Source of the DNA: Allocatelliglobosispora scoriae
Lineage (GTDB): Bacteria > Actinomycetota > Actinomycetes > Mycobacteriales > Micromonosporaceae
NCBI RefSeq assembly: GCF_014204945.1
Contig: NZ_JACHMN010000003.1
Coordinates: 2,790,001-2,854,000 of the forward strand
Length of the DNA stretch: 64,000 bases
Direction of reading: 5' to 3'
The number at the start of each line of letters is the position of its first letter. Within the stretch, counting starts at the first letter, position 1. The translations under genes and the position numbers were made by a program. Positions 58,596 through 64,000 of the stretch are shown here, one piece after another. The notes below the pieces were generated by a model. The model saw only the letters and a program-made list of their open reading frames with translations. It did not search any database and was not told where the DNA came from.

Positions 58596-58674
58596 GTGAT
58601 CGCACCGTTTTCCCCGAAGATGGTGCGATCAAGGACCATGATCAGCCCACCTTCGGGGAAAACGGTGTGATCAC
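58596..58674. repeat. GATC-type palindromic repeat (copy 5) over the MFS stop codon
   Basis: Arms 58596-58623 and 58647-58674 pair at 26 of 28 positions. The arm reads GTGATCGCACCGTTTTCCCCGA. The MFS stop codon (58671-58673) is inside the right arm. Probable terminator of the MFS transcript. Confidence 0.7.
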
Positions 58675-59933
58675 CGAGCGCCGGACGCGCTGGTCTCGGC
58701 GGTCTCGGCGGTCAGGGGCTGCCCTGCCGGGGTGCGCGCGAACCTCGACGCCACCAGGGCGAAGAGGACCACGGCGGGCACCACGAACAGGCCGGATGTC
58801 GCGATGCCGGCGCCCATCGAGCGGCGCTGGCCGGCGTACCCGGCTGGTGGTCCGCCCGCGATCTGGCCGAGCGCGTCGACCTGCGACTGGATGGAGAAGA
58901 CCGTGGCGCGCGACCGGGAGGTCGTCGCCGCGACCATGAGCAGGTTGAGCACCGGCCGCGTCGCGTCGCGCATCAGCGTCACGACCAGGTAGGCCCCGAC
59001 CGCCGGCCAGAAGCTGCCCGCGAGCCCGAACCAGATCATGCCCGCCGCCGCGACCGCCTGCGTGACCGTCAGCACCACGCCGACCTGGCGCGGTGCCAGC
59101 GTGTCGATACGGCGGCCGAGCAGGCCGGTCACGACGATCGACCCGAACGCGGCCACCACCGCGAACACCCCGAACCACACCTGCGGCGAGAGCCCGGCCG
59201 GGAGCGACAGGTCCGCCAGGAAATGCGGCTGCGACAGCCGGTCGAAGCCCTCGCTGCCCATGCCGATGAAGAGGGTGCCCGCGACGAGGCCGAGCAGCAT
59301 CGCCGAGCGGCGGACGGTACGCCCGCCGAGCACGACCTGCGCCCGCATCGAGTGCAGCGTGGTGCGCTGCGGGGCCGGCGTCGGCGCCCAACCGCGTTCC
59401 GGCATGACCGCCGCGAGCAACCCGACCAGCCCCAGCGTGACCACGGCACCCACGACGATCGGCAGCGCCAGGTCGAGGCTGCCCAGCCCGACCGCGGCCA
59501 CGATCCCCAGCAGGGTGCCGACCTGGCCGATCTGGCCGCCGCGGACGAAGGCGCGGCCGATGCGCTCCTCGCCGATCTCGTCGGCGGCCCACGCCTCCTC
59601 GGCGCCGTCGACGCAGACCGCGCCGACCGCCCAGACGGCGTTGGCGACGAGGATCGCCGTGAAGGACGGCAGCAGGCCCCACAGCAGCAGACCCGCTCCC
59701 ATCAGCGCGTACCCGACGATGATCGAGAGCCGGCGGCTGTAGAGGTCGGCGATGACACCGGTCGGCACCTGGGCGACGAAGCAGACGACCTCCATCAGGG
59801 TGCCGACGAGGACGAGCTGCAGCGGGCCGAGGCCGACGACCTGGCTCTGATAGACGAGGTTGAGGGTGAAGGCGGTGTTGGCGGCGAAGGCACCGACACC
59901 GTAGATGACAAGGTACAGCCGATATGCAGACAA
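58671..59933 (-). CDS. MFS transporter (drug efflux-like)
   Basis: A 420-residue membrane protein with twelve hydrophobic helices and the MFS loop signature GVIADLYSRRLSIIVGYALMGAG between helices 2 and 3. RMGRRID-like GLLGRRIDTLAPRQVG marks the corresponding loop of the second half. Substrate prediction is not possible, but the group often exports drugs. The start is TTG 59933, with GGAGA eight bases before it and paired with TCTCC in a small hairpin next to the start. It is last in the TetR - Lnt - leader peptide - MFS unit. See the attenuator feature. Confidence 0.9.
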   Translation of the reverse strand: MSAYRLYLVIYGVGAFAANTAFTLNLVYQSQVVGLGPLQLVLVGTLMEVVCFVAQVPTGVIADLYSRRLSIIVGYALMGAGLLLWGLLPSFTAILVANAVWAVGAVCVDGAEEAWAADEIGEERIGRAFVRGGQIGQVGTLLGIVAAVGLGSLDLALPIVVGAVVTLGLVGLLAAVMPERGWAPTPAPQRTTLHSMRAQVVLGGRTVRRSAMLLGLVAGTLFIGMGSEGFDRLSQPHFLADLSLPAGLSPQVWFGVFAVVAAFGSIVVTGLLGRRIDTLAPRQVGVVLTVTQAVAAAGMIWFGLAGSFWPAVGAYLVVTLMRDATRPVLNLLMVAATTSRSRATVFSIQSQVDALGQIAGGPPAGYAGQRRSMGAGIATSGLFVVPAVVLFALVASRFARTPAGQPLTAETAETSASGAR

Positions 59934-60026
59934 GGAGACGCTCTCCGGGCTCAGAAAGAGACCGGTGCCGGAAGCGGCGCCCTGCTCCTAAAAGGTCAGC
60001 AGTCCACTCAGAACGCGCGGCACCGG
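59934..60026 (-). promoter_or_regulatory. attenuator-like region ahead of the MFS gene
   Basis: On the minus strand GGAGA (59946-59942) and TCTCC (59938-59934) form a hairpin that hides the Shine-Dalgarno of the TTG start. Upstream, CGGCGCC at 59981-59975 region pairs with 59970-59964, while the same segment (59970-59962) can pair over nine bases with 60026-60018 inside the leader peptide gene. These exclude each other, as in ribosome-mediated attenuators. Confidence 0.5.
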
Positions 60027-60056
60027 GGATTCGCCGAAGCTGCGCGAGGTTGTCAT
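59988..60056 (-). CDS. 22-residue putative leader peptide
   Basis: ATG overlaps the Lnt stop codon as ATGA. The peptide (MTTSRSFGESPVPRVLSGLL then TF) ends 54 bp before the MFS start. It holds three Ser/Thr at the start and a Pro-Val-Pro stretch. It has no similarity to known proteins. Its coding sequence carries one arm of the alternative pairing described for the attenuator, which suggests that ribosome stalling on it opens the MFS start (inference). Confidence 0.45.
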   Translation of the reverse strand: MTTSRSFGESPVPRVLSGLLTF

Positions 60057-61516
60057 GCGGCCAGTCTCCGTCCCCGGCCGAGCACTGTCAACCAGATTGC
60101 GACCGCCACCAGGGCAAAGCAGACCCAGGCAAACCAATCACCCATCAGGGTGTACGCGGTGCGCCCCGAACCCGCCCGAACGGTGACCGTCGTGACGGTG
60201 GCACCGGCGTCGACAGCGGTGTCGGAGAGCAGCCTCCCGTGCGGGTCCGATGCCGTGAGCCGCCCCCGCCCGGCACTGCGGACGACGGTGATCCCGTTCT
60301 CCACCCCGCGTACCACGGCGATCCGGCTGTGCAGCCACCCGTCGCGGTCGAAGTCGAGCGCCGGCACGAGCAGCATCCCGGCCTGCTGCCGTGCGTAGGC
60401 GCGGGGCAGCTGCGGGTGGTCGAGGTCCTTGCAGATCGCCAGCCCGATCGTGGTGCCGGGCAGGAAGGAGAGCCGATCCCCGGCCGTCATGTGGTCCTCC
60501 CACCCGGTGACGAGGAAGTGCTTGTCGTAGCGTGTGGCACCGTCGGCGGCGTAGGCCATCGCCACATTGTGGACACCCGTCGCGTCCTTGAGGGTCAGCC
60601 CGACGACGATGGTGATCCGGTGCTCGGCGGCGACGGCGGTGAGCTGCCCCCCGAGTACGTCCAGCTCGGCAGCGGTCACCTTGAACACCTTCTCCGGCAG
60701 CACCAGCACCGTCGCGCCGGCCGCCGCCACGGCGGGCACCTCGCGCAGGTAGTCGGCGAGGACCCGCTGGGCCTCCGGCGACGCCAGCGGCAGCGAGTCC
60801 TCCGTCGTCTCGATGCTCGCCATCGCGACCGTCAGCGCAACGCCGGTGGCGGGCGCCCGGAGCTGCCAGAATCCGACGCCCAGCGTGATGGTCGCGAGAA
60901 CGGCGCCGGTCGCGATCAGCCGCCGCCACCCCGTACGTCCGGCGAGTGCCGCCGCCAGCGCGGGCACCGCCATCAGCAGGAAGCTCACGCCCCAGACGCC
61001 GGTCACGGCGCTGACCTGGATCACCGGCAGCACCTCCGCCTGCGTGTAGCCGAGGCTGGTGAAAGCGCCGCCGGGGGAGACGAGGGAGAGGAGGTACTCC
61101 GAGCCCGCCCACACCGCCGGTGCGGCGAGCGCCGCCAGCACGACCCGGCCCCGCTGGACCAGTGCCCGGAACAGGGCCACGGCACCGGCGAACGCCAGCC
61201 CCTGCGCGAGCAGGAAGCCGGCCACCACGGGGACCGGCACCTCCAGCGTGCCGGTGTAGTAGGTCCAGACGGTGAGGCTGCCGCCGAACCACGCGACGAA
61301 CCCCGCCGCCGCCGCGACACGGCCGGGGACCCTGGTGGCGAGCACGAGGATCGGGATCGGCGCCAGCCAGGTCAGCCACGGCACCGGGCTGAGCCCGGTG
61401 CCGAACCACACCAGCACCGCCGACGCGACCACCGCCGACACGGTGGCGGTGGCGCGCCGTCGCCGCTCGGGTGGGGCGGCGGGTGGTGCCTGCGGCAGCT
61501 CAAGCGCGGTAACCAT
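60053..61516 (-). CDS. lnt: apolipoprotein N-acyltransferase
   Basis: A 487-residue membrane enzyme that N-acylates the Cys of lipoproteins. About seven N-terminal helices (28-215) precede the nitrilase-like domain. The catalytic triad is visible: Glu in VLPEKVF, Lys in YDKHFLV, Cys in AICKDLDHP. A last hydrophobic helix (about 455-478) anchors the C-terminus. It overlaps the TetR gene by 17 bp and is in its operon. It is divergent from standard Lnt in having CKDL instead of CYE, so lipoprotein substrate is inferred by family. Confidence 0.88.
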   Translation of the reverse strand: MVTALELPQAPPAAPPERRRRATATVSAVVASAVLVWFGTGLSPVPWLTWLAPIPILVLATRVPGRVAAAAGFVAWFGGSLTVWTYYTGTLEVPVPVVAGFLLAQGLAFAGAVALFRALVQRGRVVLAALAAPAVWAGSEYLLSLVSPGGAFTSLGYTQAEVLPVIQVSAVTGVWGVSFLLMAVPALAAALAGRTGWRRLIATGAVLATITLGVGFWQLRAPATGVALTVAMASIETTEDSLPLASPEAQRVLADYLREVPAVAAAGATVLVLPEKVFKVTAAELDVLGGQLTAVAAEHRITIVVGLTLKDATGVHNVAMAYAADGATRYDKHFLVTGWEDHMTAGDRLSFLPGTTIGLAICKDLDHPQLPRAYARQQAGMLLVPALDFDRDGWLHSRIAVVRGVENGITVVRSAGRGRLTASDPHGRLLSDTAVDAGATVTTVTVRAGSGRTAYTLMGDWFAWVCFALVAVAIWLTVLGRGRRLAA

Positions 61517-62075
61517 GGATGACTCCTCCGACGAGTTGGTGGCAGAGCGAACGCATCTCGGCCTCGGTCAGATCGATGCGCCCGCCCCGGTGCATCGCGA
61601 CGAGGCCGTGGATCAGCGCGGCGAGGGTCAGGGCCCAGTCCCAGATGTCCTCGTCGCGCAGCACGCCCTGGCGCACGCCGTCGGCGAGCGCGTCGGCGAC
61701 GAGGTTCAGCGACGGCGAACCGCCCGCGCGGAAGTCGTCGGGCCAGCGCCGAGCGCCCTCGCGGCGCTCGGTGAAGACGAAGTCATAGAGGCGGGGCTCG
61801 CCGAGGGCGAAGTCGAGGTGGTCGTCGAGGAGCTCGGACCACCTGGTGTCGAAGTCGGCGGCGCGGGGGCGGGCGGCCCAGCGCTGGGCGATCTCGGCGA
61901 AGCTCGCGTCCGCGACGGCGGCGAGCAGGGCATCTCTGTTGGCGAAGTGCCGGTAGATCGTCATCGCCGTGACCCCGGCCGCCGTCGCCACCCGGCGCAT
62001 GCTGACCGCCGCCGCGCCCTCGACCAGCAGAATCTCGCGTGCGGCCGCCAGCAGGCGCTCCACCGTCGTTTCCAT
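61500..62075 (-). CDS. TetR-family transcriptional regulator
   Basis: A 191-residue repressor with the TetR HTH (residues about 5-50, EILLVEGAAAVSMRRVATAAGVTAMTIYRHFANRDALLAAVAD across it) and a TetR_C-like ligand domain. It is the first gene of the unit with Lnt and the MFS transporter. A perfect 34-bp palindrome begins on the base before its ATG, which implies autorepression and control of the divergent methyltransferase gene. Confidence 0.92.
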   Translation of the reverse strand: METTVERLLAAAREILLVEGAAAVSMRRVATAAGVTAMTIYRHFANRDALLAAVADASFAEIAQRWAARPRAADFDTRWSELLDDHLDFALGEPRLYDFVFTERREGARRWPDDFRAGGSPSLNLVADALADGVRQGVLRDEDIWDWALTLAALIHGLVAMHRGGRIDLTEAEMRSLCHQLVGGVIHGYRA

Positions 62076-62109
62076 GTCTACACCGTAGACCTAGGTCTAC
62101 GGTGTAGAC
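62076..62109. promoter_or_regulatory. perfect 34-bp palindromic operator
   Basis: Arms 62076-62092 and 62093-62109 are exact reverse complements with no spacer; the half-site is GTCTACACCGTAGACCT. Each half is itself a nested GTCTAC-N3-GTAGAC. It starts immediately upstream of the TetR ATG and lies 37 bp before the methyltransferase ATG. A TetR binding site. Confidence 0.85.
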
Positions 62110-62145
62110 AAGGGCTATCATCGCCACGGAGGAAAGGGGGACCGG

Positions 62146-62901
62146 ATGGACCGCGACATCCGCACGATGGACGACGTGATGCGGCTGCTGGACGACCTGT
62201 TCGAGCCCGGGGCCGACCGCTGGACCGCCGACGCGGCGCCCTGGTGGGACGACTTCTACGCCGACCGCTCCCGACCGGTGCCGTTCTTCGCCGCCAAGCC
62301 CGACGAGAGCCTCGCGTCCTATCTCGACCGTGGACTGATCGCCCCCGGCCGCGCCCTCGACCTGGGCTGCGGTCCCGGCCGCAACGCCATCCACCTCGCC
62401 GGCCGCGGCTTCCGGGTGGACGCCGTCGACCTCTCCCCGGCGGCGATCGCCTGGGGGCGGGACCGGGCGCGCGAGGCGGGCGCGGACGTCCGGTTCCACT
62501 GCGGCGACGCGTTCGCCCTCGCCGAGCTGACCGGCCCCTATGACCTGATCTTCGACTCCGGCTGCTTCCACCACCTGCCACCGCACCGGCGGGTCGGTTA
62601 TCGCGAGTTCCTCGACCGCACGCTCTCGCCCGGCGGGCACTTCGGGCTCACCTGCTTCGCCGCCGGTGCGATGGGTTCGGAGCTCTCCGACATCGACCTC
62701 TACCGCCAGGCCAGGCTCCAGGGCGGCGTCGCGTACACCGCGGAGTCACTGCGCTGGATCTTCGCCGACCTCACCGAGATCGAGCTCCGCCGCATGCACG
62801 ACGAGGCTCCCGACTCCGCCGCCTTCGGCGAGCCCTTCCTCTGGACGGCGCTGTTCCGCCGCGAGCCGGCGGTCGGCGTACCCCCGGATGGTTTGGTGTG
62901 A
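62146..62901 (+). CDS. class I SAM-dependent methyltransferase
   Basis: A 251-residue methyltransferase. ALDLGCGPGRNAIHLAGRGFRVDAVDLSPAAI is motif I and the acidic ribose-binding loop; YDLIFDSGCFHHLPP is motif IV. The C-terminal part (GHFGLTCFAAGAMGSEL) is the motif VI region. GGAGG and GGGGG lie before the ATG. It is divergent from the TetR gene and shares its operator. The acceptor is unknown; a detoxifying or antibiotic-modifying role would fit the efflux context (inference). Confidence 0.9.
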   Translation: MDRDIRTMDDVMRLLDDLFEPGADRWTADAAPWWDDFYADRSRPVPFFAAKPDESLASYLDRGLIAPGRALDLGCGPGRNAIHLAGRGFRVDAVDLSPAAIAWGRDRAREAGADVRFHCGDAFALAELTGPYDLIFDSGCFHHLPPHRRVGYREFLDRTLSPGGHFGLTCFAAGAMGSELSDIDLYRQARLQGGVAYTAESLRWIFADLTEIELRRMHDEAPDSAAFGEPFLWTALFRREPAVGVPPDGLV

Positions 62902-62902
62902 T

Positions 62903-63454
62903 CTAGCCGAGCTCCCAGCCGGTGATCAGCTTCTCCAGCTTGACCGCGCGGGTCCTGGGTGTCCTCGCCTTGAGCAGTTGGAGGATCGCCAGGTATCGGT
63001 CGGTCTTGCCGAGCGACTCGAAGGCGCTGCGCGCCGCCGGGTGCGCGGCGAGCGCCGTTTCGAGATCGGGCGGGACGGTGGCGTCGCGCTGCGCGACATA
63101 GGCCGCCTCCCACCGCCCGTCGGCCTTGGCGGCCGCGACCTCCGCCAGGCCGGGCGCGCGCATCCGCCCGGCCGCCGTCAGCGCCTCGACCTTGGCGATG
63201 TTGACCTTCGACCAGGAGCCCTTGGGCCGCCGGGGCGAGTATCGCTGCAGGTAGAAGTCCTCGTCGTGAGCTTTGCGCTGGCTGTCGATCCAGCCGTAGC
63301 ACAGCGCCACGTCCAGCGCCTCGCCGATCGTCAGGGTGGTCCGGCCCGATCCCTTCTTGGCGATCAGCATCCACACCTCGGCCTGGCTGTCGTGGTTCGC
63401 CGCCATCCAGTCCTCGAACTGCCGCACGGTGTCGAAGGTGTCCACGGTGTTCAC
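62903..63454 (-). CDS. YdeI/OmpD-associated-family protein
   Basis: A 183-residue protein of the YdeI family. VDTFDTVRQFEDWMAANHDSQAEVWMLIAKKGSGRTTL, ALDVALCYGWIDSQRKAHDEDFYLQRYSPRRPKGSWSKVN is highly characteristic (segments read in turn). The C-terminal DUF1905-like helix ends in LITGWELG. In enterics YdeI protects against peptides; the mechanism here is unknown. Its GTG overlaps the VOC stop as GTGA, so it is translated with the VOC gene. It is convergent with the methyltransferase. Confidence 0.88.
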   Translation of the reverse strand: MNTVDTFDTVRQFEDWMAANHDSQAEVWMLIAKKGSGRTTLTIGEALDVALCYGWIDSQRKAHDEDFYLQRYSPRRPKGSWSKVNIAKVEALTAAGRMRAPGLAEVAAAKADGRWEAAYVAQRDATVPPDLETALAAHPAARSAFESLGKTDRYLAILQLLKARTPRTRAVKLEKLITGWELG

Positions 63455-63861
63455 CTCGACCCGAGGATTTCCAGGTAGTGCTTGTTGTACATCAACCCGA
63501 GCACGTTGCCGAACGGGTCGATCACGGTCGCGGTGACGAAGCCCGGGCCGCGCTCGCGGGCGGCCTCGTGCAGCGTCGCGCCGAGGGAGATCGCCTTCGC
63601 CACCGTCGCGTCGAGGTCGTCGACGTGCCAGTAGGCGACGTGCCCGCCCGACCCGCGGACCGAACCCGGCGGCGCCCACTTGGCGTCGATGATGCCGAGT
63701 TCGTGCTGGTAGTCGCCGAGCCGGAACTCGTAGTAGCCGCCCGGCACCTGGAAGTAGGGCGCAAGTCCCAGGAACTCGGAGTACCAGTCCTTCGCCGCCT
63801 CCAGGTCGTCGGCCCAGTAGGTCACGGTCGCCAACCCTCGCAGGGTCTGTGTCTCGCTCAT
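63451..63861 (-). CDS. VOC-family (glyoxalase/bleomycin-resistance-fold) protein
   Basis: A 136-residue protein with two beta-alpha-beta-beta-beta halves. LATVTYWADDLEAAKDWYSEFLGLAPYF and GYYEFRLGDYQHELGI form the first; GGHVAYWHVDDLDATVAKAISLG and FGNVLGLMYN the second. His and Glu ligands for a metal are present. The function is not predictable: glyoxalases, dioxygenases and drug-binding proteins share it. It is first in an operon with YdeI and divergent from a WYL regulator, with an operator between them. Confidence 0.9.
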   Translation of the reverse strand: MSETQTLRGLATVTYWADDLEAAKDWYSEFLGLAPYFQVPGGYYEFRLGDYQHELGIIDAKWAPPGSVRGSGGHVAYWHVDDLDATVAKAISLGATLHEAARERGPGFVTATVIDPFGNVLGLMYNKHYLEILGSR

Positions 63862-63878
63862 GTCGGCAACGCTATCGG

Positions 63879-63907
63879 CCATTGCGGAAGCTCCGGTTCC
63901 GCAATGG
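63879..63907. promoter_or_regulatory. operator of the WYL regulator
   Basis: CCATTGCGGAA (63879-63889) and TTCCGCAATGG (63897-63907) are perfect inverted repeats seven bases apart, between the divergent VOC operon and the WYL gene. It lies within the expected promoters of both. Confidence 0.78.
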
Positions 63908-63923
63908 GTGCGAGACTGGAAAA

Positions 63924-64000
63924 ATGTTGGATACCTCGGTCCGCCTGCTGCGGTTGCTGTCGCTCCTGCTGACCCGACGCGACTGGGCCGGGCCGGACCT
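63924..64000 (+). CDS. WYL/YafY-type HTH regulator, N-terminal part
   Basis: The gene runs off the right edge; 25 residues are visible (LDTSVRLLRLLSLLLTRRDW then AGPDL). This is the standard start of the DeoR-like winged helix of YafY/WYL-domain regulators in actinomycetes. The ATG follows the operator by 16 bp. It probably represses or activates the divergent VOC-YdeI operon. Confidence 0.78.
   Translation, partial: MLDTSVRLLRLLSLLLTRRDWAGPD

Noticed and set aside
1-64000. CRISPR arrays, rRNA, prophage or IS elements
   Set aside because: No regularly spaced direct repeats, no rRNA-like sequence, no transposase, integrase or phage structural gene was found.

Overview
The window is high-GC DNA (roughly 70% or more) with densely packed genes on both strands. 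It has many leaderless or GTG starts, AfsR-type NB-ARC/TPR and PucR-type regulators, WYL and MerR regulators, CBM2 and Fn3 secreted proteins, and several large GGDEF-EAL membrane proteins. That points to a mycelial actinomycete, most plausibly of the Micromonosporaceae (inference, not proven). No rRNA, CRISPR array, transposase or integrase is visible. One tRNA-like gene is present.

Layout. 1-4.9 kb: a GlxA/AraC regulator (cut by the window edge), an unknown protein, an orphan PseI/NeuB-type sialic/pseudaminic acid synthase, LysR, a PPOX flavoprotein and an ankyrin protein. 4.9-15.9 kb: a GH13 trehalose-synthase-like enzyme, a MerR regulator with a C39/BtrH-like protein, an RCC1-repeat secreted protein, a hydrolase, a PucR-type regulator, a GGDEF-EAL protein, a GNAT, the tRNA-like gene and a small CBM2 protein. 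15.8-30 kb: an HTH-NB-ARC-TPR regulator, an Fn3-CBM2 protein, a one-protein NRPS-like synthetase (formyltransferase - adenylation - carrier - thioester reductase), an MDR oxidoreductase, an M4 metalloprotease and a Ser/Thr kinase.

30.1-34.6 kb is the most unusual part. Two short genes encode peptides built on the same unit (EHVDHIPAHVK.SYVNC). One has one copy, the other two. The two-copy gene is coupled to a JmjC/cupin_8 oxygenase gene that carries a frameshift. Between them lies a NarL-type two-component system, and inverted GTCCCG/CGGGAC repeats lie upstream of both peptide genes. I read this as a candidate undescribed modified-peptide system.

34.7-50.7 kb: glucose dehydrogenase-like enzyme, tandem GNAT, an RHH-like protein/truncated hemoglobin operon, DinB, a Cys-repeat secreted protein, a class A beta-lactamase-like lipoprotein, a TetR operon, a flavin oxidoreductase, a one-domain S1 protein with a near-perfect Shine-Dalgarno sequence, App1-type phosphatase, hydrolase, XRE, luciferase-like monooxygenase and oleate hydratase. 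50.8-58.4 kb: two paralogous PAS-GGDEF-EAL proteins, the second in an operon with an alpha-oxoamine synthase. 58.4-64 kb: a cluster of palindromic repeats, then a TetR - Lnt - leader peptide - MFS transcription unit with attenuator-like structures, a methyltransferase, and a VOC/YdeI pair divergent from a WYL regulator (cut by the window end).

A dispersed hairpin family (GATC-N7-TTCCCSGAA arms) occurs about five times, mostly at the 3' ends of genes, where it probably works as a terminator.
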